Source: Syntrophus sp034006265 (lineage in GTDB: Bacteria > Desulfobacterota > Syntrophia > Syntrophales > Syntrophaceae). From it: a stretch of 64,000 nucleotides of DNA. The stretch spans positions 15,242-79,241 of the forward strand of contig JAVETB010000003.1 in NCBI GenBank assembly GCA_034006265.1. Direction: 5' to 3'. Under the pieces are notes generated by a model. It was not told where the DNA came from. It saw only the letters and a program-made list of their open reading frames with translations, and did not search any database. The translations under genes were made by a program, and so were the position numbers. Below are positions 33,113-41,560 of this stretch, one piece after another (the first letter of the stretch is position 1; each line of letters starts with the position of its first letter).

Positions 33113-33853
33113 TCACCTATGAACAGCGTAAGCCAAAAACAGCATAAACGTCAACCCAAGAGCAAAGCAGCTAAAATGCAGAACCGCATTTTCAAAATGC
33201 GGTTCTGCCTTGATTTCCGGAACCAGATCTGAGGCCGCAATATAGAGAAAGTTCCCTGCCCCAAATAACACCAATCCACTTACATCAAAACGCTGTGAGA
33301 ACAAGTATGCGAGCAGGGCCCCCAGTGGAAAGGTCAATGCGGACAACACGTTCCATAGCAGGGCCCGCCATCGATTCCAGCCACCATGAACCAAGACACC
33401 GAAGTCACCTAGTTCCTGCGGAACCTCATGAGCAGCTCCTGCGATCCATGCGGTAATTCCAGCCTTGGGATCAAGAATAAATGTGCTGGCGATTCCAACC
33501 CCACCCAGGAAATTATGCAGGGCATCTCCAATGAGAACCAGATAAGTCATTGGCTGATAGTCAATAGCTGTACTGTAATGCGAGTGGTGCCAGTGAAGAA
33601 ATTGCTCTACAAGAAGGAATGTTGTAAAACCCGCAACGAGCCATACGGTTGCACCCAGAGGGGCAAGCTCCTTCAGACCCTGGGGAACCATATGGAAAAA
33701 GGCCCCTCCCATCAATGTCCCGGCAGCAAGGGCCACCATGGGCAGAAGAAGTCGCTTTAAAGTTGCCGGCTGCATCAGGATCGATACCGCACCAACCATC
33801 GCAATGGCACTCATCATCAAGCCACCGGTGATAATCCAGACGAGGTTGCTCAT
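33113..33853 (-). CDS. ZIP-family metal transporter
   Basis: 246 residues with about eight membrane spans. The metal-site motifs are GDALHNFLGGVGIAS (TM4) and AHEVPQELGDFGVLVHGG (TM5), as in ZIP importers of zinc or iron. A His-rich stretch (HWHHSHYS) lies in the loop. It precedes trmO, perhaps in one transcript. The metal cannot be told. Confidence 0.92.
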   Translation of the reverse strand: MSNLVWIITGGLMMSAIAMVGAVSILMQPATLKRLLLPMVALAAGTLMGGAFFHMVPQGLKELAPLGATVWLVAGFTTFLLVEQFLHWHHSHYSTAIDYQPMTYLVLIGDALHNFLGGVGIASTFILDPKAGITAWIAGAAHEVPQELGDFGVLVHGGWNRWRALLWNVLSALTFPLGALLAYLFSQRFDVSGLVLFGAGNFLYIAASDLVPEIKAEPHFENAVLHFSCFALGLTFMLFLAYAVHR

Positions 33854-33888
33854 CTAACCCTCCTGCAACAAAATCGGCACGACAAAGA

Positions 33889-34638
33889 TCAGGCTAGAGA
33901 AAGATAGGATTTTCGGCTGAATCTCTGGATCACCCGCGTTCCCACACCATGACGGACCGCCTTGAGCACCTTATCCTTGTCAATCGGGACCGTGCCGGCC
34001 AGCATGTGCACCGGCAGGTGAGAAAAGACTTCCGCAATCATGGGTGTACTGGGGCCAAGAAGAATGGTCTTCACCCCCCCCCCGGTATACTGGAAAATTT
34101 CTTCCGTCGTGCTGTTCAAAATCGAAGTCGAAGTCAGGATCATCACCTGAGCCCAGTCCTTGAGCTTTCCATAAAAATCTTCCTTATTCCCCATACTCTT
34201 GGCAATGTCGATGACCTCCAGAAGAGCCCCTTTTTCCTTGATCATCCTGGCCACGGGCGCGAAATCGCCAACCATGGCCACCCGCGTCTTTTCCCCGATC
34301 TGAAAGCTTTCAAAAAGAACCTTGTTCTCCCTGTCCTCCGGCAGGGAAAGGACATACTCATAGTTGAGAGCATTTACAAGAGCGACAGCCATGGTCTTTT
34401 CAAGGGGAAGAGGACTTTTGAGCTTTTCCAGGAGTTCCAGTGCAGGTTTTCCCTCAAAATCGTAATACCTGTTGACGAAGGTGCAGCTTCCCTTGTTGGT
34501 AAAGTAGGTATAGGCGATGCCGATCCCCCCGTCGGAGGTGGTCACGGCCGTATAGCCAAGTCCCAGGGTTACCTGTTCAATGAGAACATCCCGGGCTTTT
34601 GCCTCAAAAAAGCGGTACATCCGATCATCTAATTCCAT
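33889..34638 (-). CDS. DUF4213/DUF364 protein
   Basis: 249 residues (ATG 34638, or 34641; AAGGGG upstream). The N-terminal half matches DUF4213 (GYTAVTTSDGGIGIAYTYF) and the C-terminal half DUF364 (VAMVGDFAPVARMIKEKG, TTEEIFQY, VKTILLGPSTPMI). The family has been linked to heavy-metal chelation. It is the next gene after the Fe-S/FAD operon, about 70 bp away. Function unproven. Confidence 0.85.
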   Translation of the reverse strand: MELDDRMYRFFEAKARDVLIEQVTLGLGYTAVTTSDGGIGIAYTYFTNKGSCTFVNRYYDFEGKPALELLEKLKSPLPLEKTMAVALVNALNYEYVLSLPEDRENKVLFESFQIGEKTRVAMVGDFAPVARMIKEKGALLEVIDIAKSMGNKEDFYGKLKDWAQVMILTSTSILNSTTEEIFQYTGGGVKTILLGPSTPMIAEVFSHLPVHMLAGTVPIDKDKVLKAVRHGVGTRVIQRFSRKSYLSLA

Positions 34639-34711
34639 CATAACCCCTTAAAAAAATGCTGTGCAGGAAAACCCACGACGGTGAAGGAAGCATGCCGGAA
34701 GTCGCCCTCCT

Positions 34712-35872
34712 TTAATTCTCGCGGAAACTGGCGTCCAGAAGCTCCCCGACATCTCTAATCACCAGCTTGTCGTCCAACCCTTCCGCCTTGATCGCGTCCT
34801 CGAGCATTTTAGCGCACTGCGGACAGGAAACGACCAGAATTTCCGCTCCGGTTTCCACGGCCTGTCTGACCCGGATTCTGCTGGGACTGTCCCCTTCCCC
34901 ACCCAGAATGTCCGTGAAGAAATTGCCCCCTCCGCCACCGCAGCAGAGGGCGTTTTCCCGATTCTGGCGCATTTCCACCAGTTCGACGCCGGGAATGGCC
35001 CTGAGAATTCTGCGGGGGGCTTCGTACTCCCCTCCATGCCGGCCCAGGTAACAGGCGTCATGAAAGGTGACCCGGACGGGAAAGTCCCCTGGTTTCAGTT
35101 CCCCTGATTCGATCAGCCGACTTAACACCTGAGAATAATGCAGGACCTCAAAATCTCCCCCAAAGGCCGGATACTCTTTTCGAAAGGCGTTAAAGGCATG
35201 GGGATCCAGGGTGATGATCTTCCGGACGCCCAGCTGACGGAAGAGGGCGATATTGTTTTCCGCGAGATATTCAAAAAGCCCCGCTTCGCCCAGAACGCGA
35301 ACTTCATTGCCGTCGCAGGGTTCCCGCTCTCCAAGGATTCCGAAGGAGATGCCCGCCCTGATGAGATTCCGGCTCACCGCCTGCGCGATCTTCCGGCCCC
35401 GCTCATCGTAGGACCCCACACAACCGATATAGAGCAGGTACTCCTGGCCGTCATAGGACTGTACGGGAAGGTCCGCGGCCCAGGAGGACCGTTGGGCCGC
35501 CGGCAGATTGTAGGGGTTTCCGTGGATCGAAATGGCCTTGAAGTAATCCCTTACGCTGGGGGGAATCCGCCCTCCATTGACCAGTTCTTCCCTGGCGGCG
35601 ATGAAGATGTCGACAAGATTCTCTCGAAACGTAAAGGCGCAATGCTCGACACAGTTTCCGCAGGTGGCGCAGGAATAGAGAATTTCCTGAAAGCGTTCGC
35701 TATTTTCGATCTCACCGTTGAGCCAGGCGCGGATCAGCCACATCCGCCCGCCCGGGGCAAAGGTGTCGAACCGGTATTTTCGATAAGGGGGACAGTTGAA
35801 ATTCTCGTAATCGAGGGTAAATTTGCAGTACCCGCAGCGAAAACAGCGATGAAGTATCTCGGCGTATTTCAT
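34712..35872 (-). CDS. Fe-S oxidoreductase with CCG domains (HdrD/GlpC-like), copy 1
   Basis: 386 residues. Two N-terminal cysteine clusters (HRCFRCGYCKF and CATCGNCVEHC) should hold [4Fe-4S] centres. The second CCG domain is intact (FHDACYLGRHGGEY, ALCCGGGGGNFF, SCPQCAK). The first is less regular. Proteins of this class pass electrons from FAD dehydrogenases to quinone or thiol partners. The FAD gene stop touches its start (TAAATG, no gap), so the two are coupled. Confidence 0.9.
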   Translation of the reverse strand: MKYAEILHRCFRCGYCKFTLDYENFNCPPYRKYRFDTFAPGGRMWLIRAWLNGEIENSERFQEILYSCATCGNCVEHCAFTFRENLVDIFIAAREELVNGGRIPPSVRDYFKAISIHGNPYNLPAAQRSSWAADLPVQSYDGQEYLLYIGCVGSYDERGRKIAQAVSRNLIRAGISFGILGEREPCDGNEVRVLGEAGLFEYLAENNIALFRQLGVRKIITLDPHAFNAFRKEYPAFGGDFEVLHYSQVLSRLIESGELKPGDFPVRVTFHDACYLGRHGGEYEAPRRILRAIPGVELVEMRQNRENALCCGGGGGNFFTDILGGEGDSPSRIRVRQAVETGAEILVVSCPQCAKMLEDAIKAEGLDDKLVIRDVGELLDASFREN

Positions 35873-37255
35873 TTAGATGCCCTCCCAGTTTCCCGGATTC
35901 ATGATTCCCTGAGGGTCAAGTTCCTCCTTGATCCTCTTCATGAGCCTGGCGGTCTGAGGATCCATCTTTTCCAGGGCGATCCGCTGCTCATCCAGCGTCG
36001 GCTTCCAGAAGAGTCCACCGATGGACAGGGCGTACTCGCTCGCTTCGGAAAGGGCCATCCGGGTCCGGTTCAGCATGTCCTCATCCGCCCGGTTGAAGGT
36101 AAAGGAAAAGGCAAACATCATGGCGTGCCCCTTGTCGATGATCCTGGCCGTTGCGTGATACTTGAGGTCATATTTAACCGCCAGTTCATCGAGTTTCCGG
36201 GAGCACCCGGGATACCGGTCGATGGGGACGATCGGCCCGGAATATTCGAAGCCGCCTCCCTTGGTTACATCCGCAAAGGTCGTGGCGCTGCGCTGTGGCA
36301 TGTCCAGAAGCGTTTTTTTCATCCCCTCGCCGACGGTCATGAACCCGCCGTCCTTGTTCCGGATGAATCCGTCCAGGGCGTGAAAGAGGATCCTTTTCTT
36401 GAGCTCCATCTCTTCCGCGCTGTCCCCGGTAAAATAGATTACAATGTGGTGATTGCCGCTGAAGATCAGCGGGAGGGGCTGGGCGAAGATGTTGATGTCC
36501 TCCGCCATCTCCGTGTGGGTAAGTTCGTAAAGGATCCCAGGCACAAAGTCCGGACTGTCGGTGATAAAGATCTCCACATCCCGCATTTTTTTCCGCGGAT
36601 ACAGCTTGATCCCCACCTTGGTAAGAATCCCCGTCGCCCCGAACCAACCGAGGAACAGCCCGGAGAGATCCGGCAGGGGGGGGCCCTTGGAAAACCAGTC
36701 GTCGGAAAGGGCGCAGGAACCGATCCGGCACAGCTCACCCGACGGGAGGACAACCTCGAGGCCGGAAACCATGTCGGAATTGAATCCCTGCTGCTGTGTC
36801 AGGCGTCCCTGCCCGTGAATCATCACGTTGGCGGCCACCGTGGCGGCGGCGGGCGAATCGGGCGTGCTGAATCGAAGCCGTGGGTAGTACCGGTTGAGAT
36901 GGGCATGCAGCTTACCTGTGGAGGTACCACCTTCCACCACGACATAGCGGGCGGCTTCGTTGACCTTCAGAATTCTGTCCATGCGCTTCATATCCAGAAC
37001 GATCCCCCCCCTCTGGGGAATGACGAGACCGCTCAGGGACATCCCCGCCCCCATGGGAACCAGGGCAATTTTCTCCCGCCCCGCCAGTCTGACGATCGCC
37101 TGAATTTCCTCGACGGACCGGGGCAGGACAACGTAATCGGGTGCATGAGCGGGCATCAGCCCGGGGTCCCTTCCATAGAAATACCGCTCTTCCGCGCTGT
37201 CGGAAACGTAAGGAGTTCCTACGATCTCGACAAGGGCCTGGACAATGCGATCCAT
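35873..37255 (-). CDS. FAD-binding oxidoreductase (glycolate/D-lactate dehydrogenase type)
   Basis: 460 residues from ATG 37255 (GGAGGG upstream; 37282 is also in frame). The FAD-binding part has VVLPRSVEEIQAIV and PMGAGMSLSGL, and the cap domain of the GlcD type follows. The enzyme should oxidise a 2-hydroxyacid. It lies between two Fe-S proteins and is coupled to both, so it probably passes electrons to them. The substrate is not defined. Confidence 0.9.
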   Translation of the reverse strand: MDRIVQALVEIVGTPYVSDSAEERYFYGRDPGLMPAHAPDYVVLPRSVEEIQAIVRLAGREKIALVPMGAGMSLSGLVIPQRGGIVLDMKRMDRILKVNEAARYVVVEGGTSTGKLHAHLNRYYPRLRFSTPDSPAAATVAANVMIHGQGRLTQQQGFNSDMVSGLEVVLPSGELCRIGSCALSDDWFSKGPPLPDLSGLFLGWFGATGILTKVGIKLYPRKKMRDVEIFITDSPDFVPGILYELTHTEMAEDINIFAQPLPLIFSGNHHIVIYFTGDSAEEMELKKRILFHALDGFIRNKDGGFMTVGEGMKKTLLDMPQRSATTFADVTKGGGFEYSGPIVPIDRYPGCSRKLDELAVKYDLKYHATARIIDKGHAMMFAFSFTFNRADEDMLNRTRMALSEASEYALSIGGLFWKPTLDEQRIALEKMDPQTARLMKRIKEELDPQGIMNPGNWEGI

Positions 37256-37256
37256 A

Positions 37257-38285
37257 TCACTGCCCTCCTTCCGGCTTTTCACCGATGGCCATCCGGCACA
37301 GATCGATCATATGCAGGGGGGTCATTCCCCGCGCGGCCACCAGGGGGCTGAGGGCGTTCATGCACCCGTGGCAGTTGAAGATGCAGTATTCAGCGCCGCT
37401 TTGCGCCATATCCTCCAGGTTCCGCCCCTGGACATCCGCCATCAGGTCATAGCCGTACATGGCCCGGAAGATGCTGCCGCAGCACAGGGCGGTTTCATCC
37501 TGGTAGGTCCTCTGCACCAGGGTTGCGCCGATCCGATCCATGATCTTCTGCACAAAAAGATGGCTGTCCCCGCAGAGGCGATTGGAGCATGGGCGCTGGT
37601 AGACCACCTTCACATTTAAGGGCTTTATTCGATCCTTCAGCGCCGTTAAGCGGTTGTACAGGTATTCAAAGTAATGCACCGATTTGAAAGGAACCTCCAT
37701 GCCGTAGGCGGGTGCCAGGGAGGTAAAGGCGGCATAACACTCGTCATGGAGAAAGATGACCTCTTCAACACCCAGTTTATGGATATTTTCGATCACCACG
37801 GGAAGCCGCTCCTTGAACACTTTGGTGTCTGCAAAGTGGATATAGACGACGTTGCAGAAAAATTCCTGGCCGAAGAAGTACGAGGGCATCACGTCCTCGA
37901 AGAGTCTGCCCCTGGTGATCTCCTTCAACTGGGGCATGAAGCCGAAGGAAAGAGCGATCTTTCCGATCTTGCCCAGTTCATACTTCCCCTTGGGCTCCCC
38001 GATATGGATCCACTGCCGCGTGATGGCGCGAGGGGCCGTCAGGATGCCCTTGTCCTCTCTCCTCTCGTTGATGAGGTAAAAGGGATGATTGCCCCGTTTG
38101 CAGTACTCCTCGCAGGCATAACAGGTGACGCAGTCCTGCAGCACCGGAGAATCTTCACCCCGGAAGATTTTGACCATCTCTTTCCTGGCCGGATCGGCTT
38201 CAAAGTTCAGGTACTGGCACTGAACCAGACAGGCCCCGTCCGGGCAGCCCAGACAGCGCTTTTCATCGAACTTGAGCTGATACAT
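37257..38285 (-). CDS. Fe-S oxidoreductase with CCG domains, copy 2
   Basis: 342 residues from ATG 38285, with GGAGG 5 nt upstream. N-terminal clusters are CLGCPDGACLVQC and CVTCYACEEYC. The CCG regions are FLHDECYAAF...PCSNRLCG and ALCCGSIFRAMYG...CIFNCHGCMNAL. It heads the three-gene Fe-S / FAD / Fe-S operon. Together they look like a membrane-linked or soluble electron-transfer unit as in lactate or glycolate oxidation. Partner and direction are unknown. Confidence 0.88.
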   Translation of the reverse strand: MYQLKFDEKRCLGCPDGACLVQCQYLNFEADPARKEMVKIFRGEDSPVLQDCVTCYACEEYCKRGNHPFYLINERREDKGILTAPRAITRQWIHIGEPKGKYELGKIGKIALSFGFMPQLKEITRGRLFEDVMPSYFFGQEFFCNVVYIHFADTKVFKERLPVVIENIHKLGVEEVIFLHDECYAAFTSLAPAYGMEVPFKSVHYFEYLYNRLTALKDRIKPLNVKVVYQRPCSNRLCGDSHLFVQKIMDRIGATLVQRTYQDETALCCGSIFRAMYGYDLMADVQGRNLEDMAQSGAEYCIFNCHGCMNALSPLVAARGMTPLHMIDLCRMAIGEKPEGGQ

Positions 38286-38333
38286 CAAGACCTCCTTTCA
38301 AAGACCCTCTTCTTTTTTCTCCTGGAAAGTAAA

Positions 38334-38858
38334 TTAATCCAGGCGTTTGAGCTTTTCCGGATAAGATTTGGCAAGGTCCACATAAAGCTGCTTGCCCCAG
38401 GTCCAGAATTCCTTGTGCCTCGGTTGAACGTCTCCGATAACCTTTGCCGGAACGCCGGCAACGAATTTTCCCGCCTCGACCCGGGTCTTGCTGGGAAGAA
38501 CAGAACCCTCCGCGACAATGGCCCATTTTCCGATCATCACTTTCAGGCTGAGTACCGAACCCATACCGATCACGGCGAAATCATCGATCCGGTCGGCATG
38601 GAGAATGGCCCCGTGGCCGACCGTAACCCTTTGCCCGAAGATGCTCAGACCGTCCGGCTCGATGTGAACCACAGCATTTTCTTCAATGGCGGTTCCCGGC
38701 CCGATACGGATGCTCCCGTAATCACCTCTTAAGATGACCCCGTGGCCGATGTAGCACCCGTCCCCGATTTCGACATCTCCGATCACCCGGGCGGAATCGC
38801 TGATGTAAGCGTCCTTTCCTATTCTGGGTATCCGGTCACCGAATGAATAAATCGCCAT
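38334..38858 (-). CDS. Gamma-class carbonic anhydrase-like protein
   Basis: 174 residues. It is a left-handed beta-helix of hexapeptide repeats, with metal-site histidines in IGHGVILRG, VVHIEPDG and VGHGAILH. The family includes carbonic anhydrases and YrdA/PaaY-type proteins of uncertain activity. It is between the Fe-S operon and moaA on the same strand. A link to CO2 or bicarbonate use is possible but not shown. Confidence 0.9.
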   Translation of the reverse strand: MAIYSFGDRIPRIGKDAYISDSARVIGDVEIGDGCYIGHGVILRGDYGSIRIGPGTAIEENAVVHIEPDGLSIFGQRVTVGHGAILHADRIDDFAVIGMGSVLSLKVMIGKWAIVAEGSVLPSKTRVEAGKFVAGVPAKVIGDVQPRHKEFWTWGKQLYVDLAKSYPEKLKRLD

Positions 38859-38904
38859 GCGACGGACTCGCTCCTTTCCTCCTGCAGATCTTTACCATAT
38901 TTAT

Positions 38905-39906
38905 TTACCCACCGATACGGTTCATCGGCCGCACGCATTTGCGGGGATTGTTCAAGTCGAGGCTGTGGCCCCTGGGTTTGTTTAAAATCGTATCCCGGAT
39001 CAGCTCAGACAGATAGCGGTCTCCCCGCCCCTCCCTCAATGGGGCCTTGAGGTCCGTTTCCTGGTCTGAAAAGAGGCATCCACGCAGTTGACCGTCCGCC
39101 GTCAGGCGGAGCCGATTGCAGGTCTCGCAGAAATGGTGACTCAATGCCCCGATCAATCCGATCTTGCCCCTGGCGCCTTCGAGGATGTACGTTTCCGCAG
39201 GGCCCGCCATCGATTCGGATTCCACACGCCGGACAGGCCCCAGGGTTGCAATCCGGTCCAGAATTTCCCGGCTGGAAATGAACCCCTTCATCCGGGCGTC
39301 GGCCGCCCCGATGGGCATCATTTCGATGAAACGCACATGATAGGGTTTCCGGTAGGTGAGACGTGCGAAATCCAGGATTTCATCATCGTTGAAGCCTTTC
39401 ATGGCAACCACATTGAGCTTGATGGGGGCCATCCCCACGGATTCCGCCTCTTCAATCCCCTCCCAGACCTTCTCGAAGAAAGGACGCCGGGTAATGGTGT
39501 TGAATTTCTCAGCCTTCAGGGTATCCATGCTCACGTTGATCCGGCATATCCCGTATTTCCGAAGGTCACGGGCGAACTCTTTCAGAAGGACGCCGTTGGT
39601 CGTCAGGGTGATTTCTTTCAGGATTTCTATCCTGTTGAGCCTGTCAATAAAAGAAATAATGCCCCTGCGCACCAGGGGCTCCCCGCCGGTCAGCCGGATC
39701 TTTCGGATTCCATTGGCGACACAGAGCTCGACAAGATCGAGCATTTCTTCGTAGGTCAAAATTTCCCTGTGAGGAATAAAGGTCATCCCTTCGTCAGGCA
39801 TGCAGTAAACACATCTCAGATTGCAGCGATCCGTCACGGAAAGACGCAGGTAGTTGATAATTCGGTGGTGTTTGTCCAGCAAATCGGCCTTTTGAGCCAC
39901 AGTCAT
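38905..39906 (-). CDS. moaA: GTP 3',8-cyclase MoaA
   Basis: About 333 residues from ATG 39906; ATG 39951 (348 residues) is also in frame and neither has a clear ribosome site. The radical SAM motif is CNLRCVYC. The C-terminal second cluster motif (CETCNRLRLTADGQLRGCLF) is present. The enzyme starts molybdopterin synthesis from GTP. It fits with the tungstate/molybdate importer nearby. A strong hairpin lies in the 160-nt upstream gap. Confidence 0.93.
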   Translation of the reverse strand: MTVAQKADLLDKHHRIINYLRLSVTDRCNLRCVYCMPDEGMTFIPHREILTYEEMLDLVELCVANGIRKIRLTGGEPLVRRGIISFIDRLNRIEILKEITLTTNGVLLKEFARDLRKYGICRINVSMDTLKAEKFNTITRRPFFEKVWEGIEEAESVGMAPIKLNVVAMKGFNDDEILDFARLTYRKPYHVRFIEMMPIGAADARMKGFISSREILDRIATLGPVRRVESESMAGPAETYILEGARGKIGLIGALSHHFCETCNRLRLTADGQLRGCLFSDQETDLKAPLREGRGDRYLSELIRDTILNKPRGHSLDLNNPRKCVRPMNRIGG

Positions 39907-40005
39907 TAAGGAATGCCGTCCTTCAAAAGATTCTTCGTTCTCCTTTATCATGTTGATCAGGAAGTCTCCATAGCTTCTTGAATCTCTTCTGCCTGAATTC
40001 CTCGC

Positions 40006-40045
40006 ATAACGGCCGCGCTGACAGAATGGTCCGCGCGGCCGTTAT
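40006..40045. promoter_or_regulatory. 13-bp inverted repeat in the moaA leader
   Basis: Arms ATAACGGCCGCGC (40006-40018) and its perfect complement (40033-40045) around a 14-nt loop, with three more inner pairs. It lies 100 nt before moaA and 20 nt after the DUF5320 gene. No T-run follows, so it may be a terminator without U-tract, or an RNA control element. Confidence 0.6.
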
Positions 40046-40065
40046 GGTGATAATTGCCTCGGTTT

Positions 40066-40422
40066 TTATTCCGCTGCCTTTCCGGATTCCAGCTCATCCA
40101 GACGCTTCTGGAGATAACTCAGCTCCGTTTTCAGGACGTCGGTCTCTCTTTTGAGCATCTGCTTTTCCACATCCGGATCAGGACCCTGATACGGAGCTGA
40201 ATAGCCCGCAGGCCGCAACCACCCCCAAAAACCTCTTGCGAAAAACCGGTTCCCCCAGCCTCGGCCTCCGCCCCGAAATCCGCGCCCCAGGCCGTAACCG
40301 AGTCCAGGCGACGGTGCACCCGCAGGATAGCTGGCTCCCCCCCCGATCCATGAGCAGAATCCGGCTCCGCGTCCTGTCATCGGACCTCTTCCCATGGGTC
40401 CCGTTCCATCTCCTCTGGGCAT
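40066..40422 (-). CDS. DUF5320 protein
   Basis: 118 residues. It opens MPRGDGTGPMGRGPMTGRG, is rich in Gly and Arg to residue 75, and ends in a coiled-coil-like stretch (EKQMLKRETDVLKTELSYLQKRL). This is the DUF5320 pattern, common beside Mrp and NifX genes in anaerobes. A GGAGG site precedes the ATG. It lies just after a shorter relative. No function is known. Confidence 0.8.
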   Translation of the reverse strand: MPRGDGTGPMGRGPMTGRGAGFCSWIGGGASYPAGAPSPGLGYGLGRGFRGGGRGWGNRFFARGFWGWLRPAGYSAPYQGPDPDVEKQMLKRETDVLKTELSYLQKRLDELESGKAAE

Positions 40423-40477
40423 GATGGTATCCTCCTTCCTTTAATTTGTTATTTCAAAAGATTTTTTATCTAACACG

Positions 40478-40699
40478 TTATTCTCTGGCCATTGGACTTC
40501 CGCACTGCTTGCATTTCTGCTCGGCGCAGGGAACTCCCAGCCTGTGTGGCTCCCGGTGGCCGCATTGCGGACAAACACAGTCTCCGCCGGGTCCAGCTGC
40601 AAGGGGCCCACCCATCCGGCCCAACCCACGGCCGCCACGTCCTCGACCCGGCCTGCCTCCCCCGCCCATGGGTCCCGTTCCATCTCCTCTAGGCATCAT
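40478..40699 (-). CDS. DUF5320-like N-terminus with a zinc-ribbon tail
   Basis: 73 residues from ATG 40699 (GGAGG 5 nt upstream; 40696 also possible). The opening MMPRGDGTGPMGGGGRPG is shared with the next protein. The C-terminal part has CVCPQCGH and KCKQCGSP, a zinc ribbon. The two genes look like a tandem pair. Function unknown. Confidence 0.72.
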   Translation of the reverse strand: MMPRGDGTGPMGGGGRPGRGRGGRGLGRMGGPLAAGPGGDCVCPQCGHREPHRLGVPCAEQKCKQCGSPMARE

Positions 40700-41069
40700 T
40701 CTGTCCTCCATTAATTATTGAATCCTTCTTATCAAAGGCTTCGACATTGATCTTTCTACAAACGAAGTACCTCACGAAGGGAAAACGACCTGTCACATTC
40801 CGGCATCCCCTCTACAAGGTAAAAGGCATTCTCTATGCCAATGTTTTAGTCTAAAGAGGATAGCAACCAACTATTTGAATACAGAAGATAATATGAATGA
40901 GAGGATGGGCGGTGAAAGATATGGAGTTGCTTATATGCTACTCTATTGAGAGGATACAGATGCAGATATGCACCCCTCTTTTTCCAGGCATGACCGTCCA
41001 ACGGCGGAAATGGCCCCGCCTGTTTTCATGGAACGAAGGGGGCTGCTTTTGGGGGCAACGTTGCGGCCG

Positions 41070-41534
41070 TTATCTGTTTTCCGGGATCAGCACCATAATG
41101 GCTTCGCCCTTGGCGCGGATCTCGCCTTCGGCGGACAAGGCGGTGCTGACAATGATCTTCCGGCCCTTGATCTCGAGGACCCTTGATCTCAATTCGATGG
41201 GTTTTCCCATGGGCGTTGGCTTGAGGAAATCAATCTTGAGGGAAGCAGTCACATAGCGGGAAAGGGGTTTATCACCCAGGGCATGGCCGTCGTCGCGCAG
41301 CTTTGCAGCCGACGCCGTAGCTGCGCTGTGGCAGTCGATCAGTGAAGAGATAAGCCCGCCGTAGAAATAGCCCGGGAAACCACCCGTGAAGAAGGGTTCC
41401 GGAACGTAGCGGCAGACGCTTTCCTCTCCGTCCCAGTAGCTCTTGATCTGCAATCCGTCCTTGTTCAGTCGCCCACATCCGTAGCAATGGGCGAATTCAT
41501 CCGGGTAGAAATCCTGGAAGGCTTTGTCCTCCAT
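41070..41534 (-). CDS. PaaI-type hotdog thioesterase
   Basis: 154 residues, hotdog fold. GYFYGGLISSLIDCHSAATA is the helix with the active-site Asp region, and LKIDFLKPTPMGKPIELRSRV follows. An N-terminal CYGCG motif is an addition seen in some members. Substrates are acyl-CoA thioesters. It sits between DUF5320 genes and prfC with gaps on both sides. It may serve fatty or aromatic acyl-CoA turnover. Confidence 0.87.
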   Translation of the reverse strand: MEDKAFQDFYPDEFAHCYGCGRLNKDGLQIKSYWDGEESVCRYVPEPFFTGGFPGYFYGGLISSLIDCHSAATASAAKLRDDGHALGDKPLSRYVTASLKIDFLKPTPMGKPIELRSRVLEIKGRKIIVSTALSAEGEIRAKGEAIMVLIPENR

Positions 41535-41560
41535 GTTTTATTTCCTCCTGTCCGGCCGCA

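Noticed and set aside
35138..37351. A 737-codon open frame on the plus strand opposite the Fe-S and FAD genes
   Set aside because: It lies antisense to two clear families and shows no domain. Such frames arise from GC-biased third positions.
39907..40065. Moco riboswitch in the moaA leader
   Set aside because: Only one simple hairpin is visible; the multi-helix fold of the known class is not seen.
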